A stretch of DNA of 49,605 bases from Gammaproteobacteria bacterium (GTDB lineage Bacteria; Pseudomonadota; Gammaproteobacteria; Chromatiales; Chromatiaceae), in NCBI GenBank assembly GCA_020445405.1, contig JAGRGQ010000025.1:1-49605 (forward strand), written 5' to 3'. Position numbers and translations under genes: made by a program. Each line of letters starts with the position of its first letter. Position 1 is the first letter of the stretch. The notes beneath the pieces were generated by a model, which worked only from the letters and a program-made list of their open reading frames with translations, had not been told where the DNA came from and did not search any database. Below, piece by piece: positions 24,973 through 33,795 of the stretch.

Positions 24973-25986
24973 CTATTTATTCGGGTTGTCCTTAGCCCAT
25001 TCGAATACATCGGAGAACATATGCTCCGGCGGCAGGCCTGCGGCGGTAAAGGCGTGTTTGCCGGCGAACACCATTGGCGGCGGTCCACTCATGTAGAGCT
25101 CAAACATGGACATGTTCGCATAGTCCTCCAGCACCGCTTCGTGTACCCATCCGGTGCGTCCGGTCCAGTCTGGCTCCGGTTCGGAGAGAACCGGCGTGAA
25201 CAGGAAGTCATCACGCTCCCTGGCCCATCGGACAGGGAGTTCGGACAGGTAGATGTCGCGACTGGTACGCGCGCCCCAGAACAGATGTATCGGGCGTCTG
25301 ACACCGATGTGGAATGCATGCTCGATAATGCCTTTCAGCGGAGCAAAACCGGTACCCCCGGCCATCATGATGATCGGCCGCATCGAATCCTCACGCAGGT
25401 AGAAGCCGCCCAACGGGGCCTCGATCTGCTGGCTGTCTCCCTCCTGCATCTGATCAAAGACGAAATCGGTGAACTCGCCGCCCGGAACGTGCCGTATATG
25501 AAGCTCTATGGATGTGTCATCGTGCGGTGGATTGGCAATCGAAAATGCGCGACGGCGTCCGTCCTCAAGGATGAAGTCCAGATACTGCCCCGCCAGATAT
25601 TGAATCCGCTCACCCTTTGGCGGCACCAGGAATACACGCATTACGTCATCGGCAAGGCGCTCTTTTTTGGCCACCTGACAGACCAGCCGGCGCACTTCAA
25701 CCTGTTGTGCGCTCTCCACTTCGTGAATTCGTATGACGATATCGCTGGCTGCTCTTGCCTGGCAGGGAAGGCAGTGCTCTTCCGGTTGCCCGTCCAACGC
25801 GTCCAGAAATTCGGCGGGGTACTCGACGCTGCCTGAAATGAGTTCGCCCGCGCAACTGCCGCACAGGCCGTTCCTGCAACCGTATGGCAACACAATACCC
25901 TGACGTTCCGCTGCTTCAAGCAGACACTCGCCATTTCCAGTGTAAAATTCATGACCACTGGGTTCTATCGTGACTTTAAAACTCAT
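24973..25986 (-). CDS. 2Fe-2S ferredoxin-NAD(P)H reductase (CDP-6-deoxyglucoseen-reductase-like)
   Basis: An electron-transfer flavoprotein of 337 residues with three parts. First is a plant-type [2Fe-2S] ferredoxin domain (1-90; cluster cysteines Cys37, Cys42, Cys45, Cys75 in YGCRNGLCGSCAGEL and CLPCQ). Second is an FAD-binding barrel (about 100-200; RRAFSIANPPHDD). Third is an NAD(P)-binding domain (about 205-330; MMAGGTGFAPLKGIIEHAF, YMSGPPPMV). The family is often annotated as CDP-6-deoxy-delta-3,4-glucoseen reductase, a doubtful name because the sugar pathway is absent; its partner may be an oxygenase or hydroxylase. I start at ATG 25986 (MSFKVTIEPSG). It is divergent from the epimerase gene, 69 bp away. 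Confidence 0.92.
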   Translation of the reverse strand: MSFKVTIEPSGHEFYTGNGECLLEAAERQGIVLPYGCRNGLCGSCAGELISGSVEYPAEFLDALDGQPEEHCLPCQARAASDIVIRIHEVESAQQVEVRRLVCQVAKKERLADDVMRVFLVPPKGERIQYLAGQYLDFILEDGRRRAFSIANPPHDDTSIELHIRHVPGGEFTDFVFDQMQEGDSQQIEAPLGGFYLREDSMRPIIMMAGGTGFAPLKGIIEHAFHIGVRRPIHLFWGARTSRDIYLSELPVRWARERDDFLFTPVLSEPEPDWTGRTGWVHEAVLEDYANMSMFELYMSGPPPMVFAGKHAFTAAGLPPEHMFSDVFEWAKDNPNK

Positions 25987-26055
25987 ACAGGTTATCTGGC
26001 ATGATTGAAACGGCAGAAAATTTTCTACTATTTTGCTAAGGATTAAAACCTTAAT

Positions 26056-26925
26056 ATGAGTATGTTTATACTGGGTTGTGGTTATCTTGGTCAGCGGGTT
26101 GCTGCCCAGTACCTGCAAACGGGGGTCCCGATTACCGGTTCGGTGAGGAGTCGCATCAGCATGGAGAGACTGCAGCAAAGGGGAATCGTCCCGCTGATGC
26201 TCGACCTGGACCGGCATCCGCTGCCGCAACTTCCGCTGGCAGGCAGCAGCCTGTTCTATTTCATTCCGCCGGCAACCGGGGGCAGCAACGATCCCCGCAG
26301 CGCCGGTATCGTAGAGGCGTTCAGGCGCCAGGGATCCCCCCGCCGCCTTGTCTATCTGAGCACCACCGGAGTATATGGCAATTGTGCCGGTGAATGGGTG
26401 GATGAACAGCGTATCCCCGCGCCGGCCGTGCCGAGGGCGTTGCGGCGTTGGGATGCGGAACAGACATTGCGTGCCTGGAGCCGGGAGAGCGGTGGTGAGT
26501 TGGTTATCTTGCGGGTGGCGGGATTTTACGGAGCCGGCAAATTACCGTTGGAGCGGCTGCGCAAAAGGCTGCCCATGGTGCGTGAGGAGGAGGCGCCCTT
26601 CAGTAACCGAATTCATGTCAATGACCTGGTCACTGTCTGCCAGGCGGCCATGGAACGGGGACGGGCAGGTGAGGTATACAATGTCAGCGACGGGCATCCG
26701 ACCACGATGACCGACTATTTCGATCGCGTTGCCGATGTGGCGGGATTGGCGCGGCCGCCGAAGATTTCGCTGCATCAGGCGCGTCAGAATTTGTCGCCGG
26801 GTATGCTCTCGTACATGCAGGAGTCGCGCCGCCTGCTGAACAGGAAGATGCTCGATGAACTTGACGTCAGTCTGCAATTCCCCGATCTGGCCACCGGTCT
26901 GCCGGCCTGTTTTGATGACGCATAA
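26056..26925 (+). CDS. NAD-dependent epimerase/dehydratase family protein (YeeZ-like)
   Basis: An extended short-chain dehydrogenase of 289 residues. The dinucleotide motif GCGYLG (7-12) is at the start, then FIPPATGG, LVYLSTTGVYGNCAGEWVDE (the YxxxK catalytic pattern is not intact), and RIHVNDLVTVCQAAMERGRAGEVYNVSDG. The missing Lys of the usual catalytic pair suggests binding or an unusual reaction; the substrate is unknown. It resembles the YeeZ group. It is on the plus strand and ends 30 bp before the convergent ParA gene. Confidence 0.88.
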   Translation: MSMFILGCGYLGQRVAAQYLQTGVPITGSVRSRISMERLQQRGIVPLMLDLDRHPLPQLPLAGSSLFYFIPPATGGSNDPRSAGIVEAFRRQGSPRRLVYLSTTGVYGNCAGEWVDEQRIPAPAVPRALRRWDAEQTLRAWSRESGGELVILRVAGFYGAGKLPLERLRKRLPMVREEEAPFSNRIHVNDLVTVCQAAMERGRAGEVYNVSDGHPTTMTDYFDRVADVAGLARPPKISLHQARQNLSPGMLSYMQESRRLLNRKMLDELDVSLQFPDLATGLPACFDDA

Positions 26926-26955
26926 CAAGGACGTCCCGTTTGTGACAAGGCCGTG

Positions 26956-27585
26956 CTATTTCCGGTCGAGCCACGCGAACAACGGATCCCAAAGCCCGAC
27001 ATCGTTCCAGACGAGGGAGGGGGCGAGTTCGAAGATTCCCAGACCGCTTTCGGCTGAGCGGATGTAGTTCTGGCTCTCCCGTAGATGGGTCAGGAACGGA
27101 ATCTCCAGATGGCCCAGGTACTCCTCCAGTTGATGGTAAATTCGCGTGTTTTCACGCACACGATTAGCGACGATCGCAAGCCTCGTCTGATTGCGGGAGA
27201 TTCTGCCGTTGGCGATCAGTTCCTGCAGAAAACGGCTGCAGGCGCGCATATCGATTGGGGAGGGGAGCACCGGCACGATCAGGTCGTCCACTCTGCGCAG
27301 CATATCGGTGATGCTCTTTCCATGCGTTCCGGCAGGTGCATCCATGACCAGAAGATCTGTTCCCCGTGCCGCCCGCACCGGTCCGGAACTGGCGTCTATT
27401 GCCTCGATTGCCGGGATTCCTTCGTACTGTCTGCGCGCTTCCAGCCAATCCAGCGCTGAACGTTGCGGGTCGTAGTCGGCCAGAGCCACTTTGGCGCCAT
27501 CGTCGGCAAACCAGGTGGCAATGTTGGTTGCCAGCGTGGTTTTCCCGCAGCCTCCCTTGGAGTTCATCAGCAATATTGTGCGCAT
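26956..27585 (-). CDS. ParA/MinD-like ATPase, orphan
   Basis: A 209-residue P-loop ATPase of the deviant Walker A class: NSKGGCGKTTLATNIATWFADDG (with the signature lysine KGG), LADYDPQRSALDWLEARR, LLVMDAPAGTHGKSITDMLRRVDDLIVPVLPSPIDMRACSRFL. Such proteins position chromosomes, plasmids or protein cargo. No parB, parS-like site or minE lies next to it, so cargo is unknown. I start at the ATG at 27585 (MRTILLMNSKGG), four residues inside the longest frame. It is separated by 204 bp from ubiD upstream of it. Confidence 0.9.
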   Translation of the reverse strand: MRTILLMNSKGGCGKTTLATNIATWFADDGAKVALADYDPQRSALDWLEARRQYEGIPAIEAIDASSGPVRAARGTDLLVMDAPAGTHGKSITDMLRRVDDLIVPVLPSPIDMRACSRFLQELIANGRISRNQTRLAIVANRVRENTRIYHQLEEYLGHLEIPFLTHLRESQNYIRSAESGLGIFELAPSLVWNDVGLWDPLFAWLDRK

Positions 27586-27801
27586 TGTATTCCTCACGAT
27601 GCTATTCGGTTGTCAGATTCGAGTGGCCAATAAGTCTGTCCGGAGCCTGTTTATCCGTTAATAGGGCGCGTGCCGGTAGTCGGTAACTGGTAGAATCCCC
27701 GGATCCAGCCTCTGGCCGGGATCACGCGGTTTGAATAAAGCCCGTGGTTCCGGGGGACAGAAATCGCTTTCATCTTTCCACCAAACTGTACAGCGATCAG
27801 T

Positions 27802-29271
27802 TTAGCCTGCGATTCCGAGGCTATCCCATATCCTGTCTACACGTTGTTTTACCGCATCGCTCATGGCGATTGGGCGCCCCCATTCCCGGCTGGTCTCCCC
27901 CGGCCATTTGTTGGTGGCGTCAAAGCCTATTTTAGAGCCGAGTCCGGAAACCGGGGAGGCGAAGTCAAGATAATCGATGGGGGTGTTTTCGATCAAGGTG
28001 GTATCTCTCGCAGGATCCATTCGCGTGGTCATCGCCCAGATCACATCCTGCCAGTTGCGCACATCAACGTCGTCATCGGTGACGATCACGAACTTGGTGT
28101 ACATGAACTGGCGCAGGAACGACCAGATCCCCATCATCACGCGTTTGGCATGGCCGGGGTACTGCTTTTTCATCGAGATTACCGCCATACGGTAGGAGCA
28201 ACCCTCCGGAGGAAGATAGAAATCGACTATCTCCGGAAACTGCTTCTGCAGTAGCGGCACGAAAACCTCATTCAGCGCAACGCCGAGTATCGCCGGTTCG
28301 TCCGGTGGGCGGCCCGTGTAGGTACTGTGGTAGATGGGGTGCTTTCGATGCGTAATGCACCCGATCGTGAAAACCGGGAAAGTGTCCACTTCATTGTAAT
28401 ACCCGGTGTGATCGCCAAAAGGTCCTTCGAGCGCGGTGTCTTCGGGGTAAATATGTCCCTCAAGAACGAACTCCGCTGATGCCGGGATCTGCAGATCGCT
28501 CAGCAGGCACTGTGCAACTTCGCTGCGGCTGCCGCGCAGCAGGCCGGCGAAAGCGTATTCCGAGAGCGTGTCCGGTATCGGGGTTACCGCCGCCAGAATT
28601 GTTGCAGGATCGGCCCCCAGCGCCACAGCCACCGGAAAGGGTTCTCCCGGATTAACCCGTTGCCAGTCCCTGAAATCGAGGGCGCCTCCGCGCTGGGCGA
28701 GCCAGCGCATGATGACGCGGTTTTTTGCAATCACCTGCATGCGGTAGATACCCAGGTTCTGGCGCGTTTTATCCGGCCCACGGGTGACTACCAGACCCCA
28801 GGTGATGAGCGGTCCCGCATCCAGGGGCCAACAGGTCTGGATCGGAATTCGGGAGAGGTCAATCGCGTCGGCTTCGATTACCGTGTCCCGGCAGGGAGGA
28901 TGACGGATCTCCTTGGGTGTCATGTCCAGCACTTTGCGGTAGAGCGGCAGTTTACTCCAGGCGTCCTTGACCCCTTTTGGAGGCTCGGGTTCCTTTAGCG
29001 TGGCCAGAAGCCTGCCAACATCGCGCAGCGCTTCAACCGACTCCTCTCCCATGCCAAGCGCGACCCGTGCAGTGGTACCGAAGAGATTTCCCAGAACCGG
29101 GAACTCGGAACCCTTGACCTTCTCAAACAGCAGCGCCGGCCCCTGGTGTCGCAGCGTGCGGTCACAAATCTCGGTGATCTCCAGATGTGGATCGACTTCC
29201 ACTCCGATACGCTTGAGCTCTCCCCGCGACTCGAGTTGCGCAATAAAGTCGCGCAGGTCGGTGTAATGCAT
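27802..29271 (-). CDS. ubiD: UbiD, 3-octaprenyl-4-hydroxybenzoate decarboxylase
   Basis: Decarboxylates the prenylated hydroxybenzoate intermediate of ubiquinone synthesis with prenylated FMN (made by UbiX, not in the window). The 489 residues match the family (E. coli 497). Visible are YRMQV (176-180, metal/flavin region), the acid triad segment [16 protein letters not shown] (281-296) and the family N-terminus [24 protein letters not shown]. The gene ends the long minus-strand run from the GGDEF-EAL gene, 89 bp after the SH3 protein gene. Confidence 0.97.
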   Translation of the reverse strand: MHYTDLRDFIAQLESRGELKRIGVEVDPHLEITEICDRTLRHQGPALLFEKVKGSEFPVLGNLFGTTARVALGMGEESVEALRDVGRLLATLKEPEPPKGVKDAWSKLPLYRKVLDMTPKEIRHPPCRDTVIEADAIDLSRIPIQTCWPLDAGPLITWGLVVTRGPDKTRQNLGIYRMQVIAKNRVIMRWLAQRGGALDFRDWQRVNPGEPFPVAVALGADPATILAAVTPIPDTLSEYAFAGLLRGSRSEVAQCLLSDLQIPASAEFVLEGHIYPEDTALEGPFGDHTGYYNEVDTFPVFTIGCITHRKHPIYHSTYTGRPPDEPAILGVALNEVFVPLLQKQFPEIVDFYLPPEGCSYRMAVISMKKQYPGHAKRVMMGIWSFLRQFMYTKFVIVTDDDVDVRNWQDVIWAMTTRMDPARDTTLIENTPIDYLDFASPVSGLGSKIGFDATNKWPGETSREWGRPIAMSDAVKQRVDRIWDSLGIAG

Positions 29272-29360
29272 CTGATCTGCCCCTGTAGGTGTTTTCAGAG
29301 TGTCTCGCGATTATCAGAGATGAGCGGAGAATATGAAAGCGCGATCGGCGTCGCAGGCGT

Positions 29361-30065
29361 CTATTCCGGCTTGCCCGCCTGCCTTGCCCGCCGGACGATC
29401 CGGTAGTTTTTAAACGCAATGCCAGCGATAAAACTGAGCAGGTGTCCCAGCAGTATCAGCGGCAGAATCCAGGGCTGAAACGTATCCGTCCGCTGATGTA
29501 ATTCCGTTTCCGGTGCATCCGAGACAAACTGCCGGATCCGTTGGATGCGAACCTTCAGTTGTGCGTACTCCTGGCGAAGCTGCCGTTGTTCAGCTGTCTC
29601 CGTCGGTTCGGACGTAATTCCCGGTGCTGAGTCCTGGGCTGAATTTTCATCCCGCTGTTGCGCTTCGACCGGCTGACCCTGCAGTTCCGCCTCCCCACCG
29701 GAGGCTGCGGCGGGCGATTCAATCGGCTGCCCTTCACCTCCAGCTTCCAACTTGCGTCTGAGGTCGGCATACTTTGCCTGGAGTTCAAGCAGCATCGTTT
29801 TGGCAGGTTTTTCCTGGGTGACGAAGCGGGTTTCAACCCAACCCTCGCTGTTGTCCCCAAGCCGTATCCGGGTGAATCTGCCGCTCTCTTCCAGAACCTC
29901 CATTGGTGTGCCGTTCGGCAGTGCGCGAACAGGCTCGGCAGTCAGATCGGGGGAGGAGTAAAAGCCCGCCAGCAGCTTGTCGGTGATGTAGGCGGCGGCA
30001 CCGACCTGAGCGATCAGCAGCAACGCGGCGCCGGACAATACTCCCGTCATGCGTAGGCTGAACAT
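29361..30065 (-). CDS. TIGR04211-type SH3 domain protein
   Basis: A 234-residue exported and membrane-anchored protein. A signal peptide (1-23, ends GAAA) precedes a bacterial SH3 domain (about 25-85: VRALPNGTPMEVLEESGRFTRIRLGDNSEGWVETRFV). Then come a long charged, partly coiled-coil region (LLELQAKYADLRRKLEAGG and later EQRQLRQEYAQLKVRIQRIRQFV) and a C-terminal membrane segment (about 196-216) with a basic tail. The family is known from E. coli YgiM; the role is unknown. It begins nine bp after the prlC stop. Confidence 0.85.
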   Translation of the reverse strand: MFSLRMTGVLSGAALLLIAQVGAAAYITDKLLAGFYSSPDLTAEPVRALPNGTPMEVLEESGRFTRIRLGDNSEGWVETRFVTQEKPAKTMLLELQAKYADLRRKLEAGGEGQPIESPAAASGGEAELQGQPVEAQQRDENSAQDSAPGITSEPTETAEQRQLRQEYAQLKVRIQRIRQFVSDAPETELHQRTDTFQPWILPLILLGHLLSFIAGIAFKNYRIVRRARQAGKPE

Positions 30066-30074
30066 GCGCGCGTA

Positions 30075-32111
30075 TCAGGCCCTGATGCCGCTGTGTTGCA
30101 GCAACGCATCGATCTTCGGTTCCCGTCCGCGAAACGCCACATATAGCTCCATGGCATCTTTTGAACCACCCTGTTCCAGAATATTTTGCAGGAAAGATGC
30201 GCCGGTGTCGGGGTCGAAAATTCCCTTCTCTTCAAACAGTGAAAAGGCGTCTGCCGAAAGCACTTCAGCCCATTTGTAGCTGAAATATCCGGCAGCGTAC
30301 CCACCGGCAAATATATGCGCAAAACCGTGGGCAAAACGATTGAACGCCGGGGGCCGGACGACTGCAACCTGGGCGCGCACCTGTTCAAGAATCTCGTAAA
30401 CACGGCCGCCTCGGTTCGGATCGTATTCGCGGTGAATTCGGAAATCGAACAGGCTGAACTCGAGCTGACGGGCCATCTGCATGCCGGACTGAAAGTTCTT
30501 GGCGGCTTTCATTTTCCGGTAGAGCGGCTCCGGAATCGGATCTCCACTCTCAAAATGGCCGGAAATCAGATCCAGCGCCTCACGCTCCCAGCACCAGTTT
30601 TCCATGAACTGGCTGGGCAGTTCGACGGCATCCCAGGCAACGCCATTGATCCCCGCCACGCCCGGGTAATCCACCCGTGTCAGCAGATGGTGCAGTCCGT
30701 GTCCAAACTCGTGAAACAGCGTCTCCACCTCATCGTGGGTAAATAGCGCGGGTTTGCCACCGACCGGAGGCGAGAAGTTGCAGACCAGATAAGCAACCGG
30801 GATCTGGTCGCACTCGTCGCCGAACATCCGGTCGATGCAGCCGTCCATCCAGGCGCCACCGCGTTTCTTCGGACGCGCGTACAGATCCAGGTAGAACTGA
30901 CCGCGCAGCGCGCCAAAACGGTCGCGGATCTCAAAGAAGCGGACATCACGGTGCCAGCTGTCGATACCTTCGACTTCCAGGATTTCGATGCCATAGAGGC
31001 GGTTGACCACGGCAAACATGCCCTGCAGCACCCGGCTCTCGGGAAAATAGGGTTTCAGCTCTTCCTGCGTAACGTCATAGCGTTGCTGTCGCAGTTTCTC
31101 CGAATAGTAACCGATGTCCCAGGCTTCAAGTTCTGTTATTTGATAGCGCTCGGCTGCGAAGCGGCGAAGTTCCTCCATTTCGTTCTCTGCCTGGTGGTGA
31201 GAGCGCGAAGTCAGATCATCGAGAAAACTCATTACCTGTTCGCTGGACTCAGCCATCTTTTTGGCCAGAGACCGCTCTGCGTAGTTGTCGAAACCGAGCA
31301 GCTGCGCTTGCTCGTGACGCAGCCGGAGAATACGTTCCATCGTCTCGCCGTTGTCCCACCGGCCTGCGTGGGGACCCTGATCGGATGCGCGGGTGGAGAA
31401 TGCCCAGTAGAGTTCGCGGCGGAGTTCTCGGTTGTCTGCGTAGGTCATTACCGGCAAATATGACGGGAACTCCAGCGTCAGCAGCCAGCCCTGCTGCTCT
31501 CCGCGCTGCTGTGCAGTCTGGCGGGCCAGGTCCAGAGCTGACTCGGGCAGTCCCGCCAGCGCCTGTTCATCGGTGATCAGCTTGGTCCACGCATTGGTTG
31601 CATCCAGCAGATTCTCCTCGAACTGGCTGCCCAGTTCCGAAAGTTGCCGGCTGATCTCTTTAAAACGCGCTTTTTTTTCCGTTGGAAGATCCACGCCGGA
31701 TAAACGGAAGTCGCGCAGGGCGTTGTCCAGAAGCTTGCGCTGTGCGGGATTGAATGACTCCCCGCTCTCGGCCACCGCCTTATAGGCGTTGAATAGCCGC
31801 TCATTCTGGCCCATCTCGGTAGCGTACTCGCTGAGCTTTGGCAAACAGGCGTTATATGCCTGGCGCAGTTCATCGCTGTTGACCACCGAGTTCATGTGGT
31901 TCACCGGTGACCATGCCCGTCCCAATCGATCATCCAGCCGCTCCAGCGGGTCGATCAGGTTGGCCCATGTGAACGGCTCTCCGGAGCGGAGCAGCGCCTC
32001 AGTCTTTTCCCGGCAGGTCTTGAGCAGCTGGTCTAAGGCAGGCTCCACATGTTCGGGTTTTATCCGGGAGAAGGGCGGCAGTCCTTCCAGTTCCAGCAGT
32101 GGATTTGTCAT
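30075..32111 (-). CDS. prlC: PrlC, oligopeptidase A
   Basis: A cytoplasmic M3-family zinc metallopeptidase that degrades signal peptides and oligopeptides. I start at ATG 32111 (MTNPLLELEGLPPFSRI), giving 678 residues (E. coli 680). The zinc motif HEFGH is at 467-471, with the distal Glu ligand about 25-30 residues further (VELPSQFMENWCWE). The catalytic His/Tyr region FAHIFAGGYAAGYFSYKWAEVLSADAF is near the C-terminus. It follows the GIDE-like gene by 70 bp and precedes the SH3 protein by nine bp. Confidence 0.97.
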   Translation of the reverse strand: MTNPLLELEGLPPFSRIKPEHVEPALDQLLKTCREKTEALLRSGEPFTWANLIDPLERLDDRLGRAWSPVNHMNSVVNSDELRQAYNACLPKLSEYATEMGQNERLFNAYKAVAESGESFNPAQRKLLDNALRDFRLSGVDLPTEKKARFKEISRQLSELGSQFEENLLDATNAWTKLITDEQALAGLPESALDLARQTAQQRGEQQGWLLTLEFPSYLPVMTYADNRELRRELYWAFSTRASDQGPHAGRWDNGETMERILRLRHEQAQLLGFDNYAERSLAKKMAESSEQVMSFLDDLTSRSHHQAENEMEELRRFAAERYQITELEAWDIGYYSEKLRQQRYDVTQEELKPYFPESRVLQGMFAVVNRLYGIEILEVEGIDSWHRDVRFFEIRDRFGALRGQFYLDLYARPKKRGGAWMDGCIDRMFGDECDQIPVAYLVCNFSPPVGGKPALFTHDEVETLFHEFGHGLHHLLTRVDYPGVAGINGVAWDAVELPSQFMENWCWEREALDLISGHFESGDPIPEPLYRKMKAAKNFQSGMQMARQLEFSLFDFRIHREYDPNRGGRVYEILEQVRAQVAVVRPPAFNRFAHGFAHIFAGGYAAGYFSYKWAEVLSADAFSLFEEKGIFDPDTGASFLQNILEQGGSKDAMELYVAFRGREPKIDALLQHSGIRA

Positions 32112-32181
32112 CGGGTCTGATTCCGTCCGTCTCGGGGTGGGCAGGTTGTCTATTCTGACATGAATACCAAAACTCAGACAG

Positions 32182-33132
32182 TCAACCGCCGATACGGGTT
32201 CCAATCATCCAGACGCTGATGCCGCCGGCAATGAAAAAGCCGGCGATAGACCCGGTTGCAATGAGTTTAAATCGCCTGACCAGATCGAACTGGGGCAGGG
32301 ATGAGATCAGATAGGGGTGGCTTGAGCTGCCCGTGGCGGAGAGTGAGTGGGTGGCATCGGCATTCAGCTCCATGCGGTACTCTCGGTCGCTTTCGGCGGA
32401 CGCCGCCAGGCGTGCCTGTTGCCACTCGTCCTGATCGATCTGTCCGTTGCGATCCCGGTCGAATCGAGCCAGCAGCCTGGGCTTGTCATGCTTCCAGGCG
32501 CGTAGAATTTCCCGGGTGGTATTGCTGCGTTTATGTTGATGGTCGATCTCGTCCAGCGTCTTGAAATTGCCGATGGTATAGAGAACGGTATTCGGCTGAA
32601 TCCGCTCTTCGGTATAGCGATATCGGGGTGCCAGACCGATATCCCGGGTCAGAACAGCGCGCCATGTCGCGCTTTTTAACTCATTTTCAGCTGCCTTGGC
32701 GGCGCCTGGAAGCGGGGTACTGCCATACCAGACTGTGCGGTCCCCGGTCGTGACGCGCGCACCCTCGGGATCGATCCGGCAGATGCCGCTGTCGTCCTGC
32801 AGCAGAAACGGTTGACTGCTGCGCCGGCTCTCCACCACCCGCCAGCTTTTATTACCCTTTTTTTCAATCTTATAGTGATACCAGCAGCACGCCGTACCGC
32901 TGAGCGGGGCGGGAATCGGGCTGCCGTTCAACGCCATTGCGATGCCATTCAGCTCAACATAGCCTTGCTGCGCGTATTCAATCCTGGCGGTGGGCGTATC
33001 TTCCACCAGACGAGCCAGAGTGATATAGCGAAAGGTGAACCAGAATGCGCCCAGCGCCGCGGCCGAAGCGACCAGAAAAAAAAGCCAGAACTCCACCCGG
33101 GAGAGATGAATGATCTGCTCGGTAATGCTCAT
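32182..33132 (-). CDS. GIDE-like membrane protein with an EF-hand
   Basis: A 316-residue membrane protein of the bacterial group related to eukaryotic mitochondrial E3 ligases (GIDE/MUL1), without the RING. One membrane segment lies near the N-terminus (about 15-36) and one near the C-terminus (about 290-310), with a beta-rich BAM-like domain between (GIAMALNGSPIPAPLSGTACCWYHYKIEKK). A canonical EF-hand loop D-x-D-x-N-G-x-I-D-x-x-E spans 225-236 inside the central part, an unusual insertion suggesting calcium binding. It follows lemA by 60 bp; LemA and GIDE homologues are commonly adjacent. Function unknown. Confidence 0.86.
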   Translation of the reverse strand: MSITEQIIHLSRVEFWLFFLVASAAALGAFWFTFRYITLARLVEDTPTARIEYAQQGYVELNGIAMALNGSPIPAPLSGTACCWYHYKIEKKGNKSWRVVESRRSSQPFLLQDDSGICRIDPEGARVTTGDRTVWYGSTPLPGAAKAAENELKSATWRAVLTRDIGLAPRYRYTEERIQPNTVLYTIGNFKTLDEIDHQHKRSNTTREILRAWKHDKPRLLARFDRDRNGQIDQDEWQQARLAASAESDREYRMELNADATHSLSATGSSSHPYLISSLPQFDLVRRFKLIATGSIAGFFIAGGISVWMIGTRIGG

Positions 33133-33192
33133 CCGCGGTTAGATGCAACGGCGTGGCGTCAGTTGATTACCGCGTCCGAAGCGCTTTGCGGC

Positions 33193-33765
33193 TCAACCGA
33201 AAAGCCGCCCGACGTTCACGTCGCTCACCCCTTGGCTTGAAAACTCAAGCGGTTCTCCCGGACTGAAGCCGAACATTCTTGCGAGAATCAGATCGGGAAA
33301 CTGATCTATGCGTACGTTGTTCAGGTTAACGCTTTCGTTGTAGAACTCACGACGGTGGGCGATGCTCTCCTCAAGCCCGGTGATTCGCTCCTGCAGATGG
33401 CGGAAAGTTTCGTTCGCTTTGAGTTCAGGATAGGCCTCGGCAAGCGCAAACAGACTGCCGAGGCCGAGTCGGAGCTGGTTCTCGGCGCTGCCCAGCGCGG
33501 CCATGTCGCCTTTGGCGCCGGCGGCGGATACGGCGGCGCGCGCCCGCATGACCTGCTCCAGCGTATCCTGTTCGTGGCGCATGTAGCGTTTGCAGGTATC
33601 GACCAGTTTGGGCAGTTCGTCGTGGCGTTGCTTGAGCAACACGTCGATATTGGCCCATGCTTTTACAATACCGTGTTTCAGACTTACCAGGCTGTTGTAG
33701 ATTATGATGCCGTAAATCAGCGCTGCCGCGAGAACACCGAGAACGACGAAGCTGCCAATTTCCAT
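33193..33765 (-). CDS. LemA family protein
   Basis: A 190-residue protein of the LemA family: an N-terminal membrane segment (about 5-27) and a helical domain with the family motifs LKHGIVKAWANIDVLLKQRHDELPKLVDTCKRYMRHEQDTLEQVMRARAAV, ENQLRLGLGSLFALAEAYPELKANETFRHLQERI, and ESIAHRREFYNESVNLNNVRIDQFPDLILARMFGF. The role is not established; LemA proteins often pair with GIDE-like or TPM proteins in membrane protein quality control. It begins 30 bp after the GGDEF-EAL stop (CGGAG before the ATG) and is 60 bp before the GIDE-like gene. Confidence 0.95.
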   Translation of the reverse strand: MEIGSFVVLGVLAAALIYGIIIYNSLVSLKHGIVKAWANIDVLLKQRHDELPKLVDTCKRYMRHEQDTLEQVMRARAAVSAAGAKGDMAALGSAENQLRLGLGSLFALAEAYPELKANETFRHLQERITGLEESIAHRREFYNESVNLNNVRIDQFPDLILARMFGFSPGEPLEFSSQGVSDVNVGRLFG

Positions 33766-33795
33766 TTCTTATCTCCGGGTTGATAACGGACCCTG

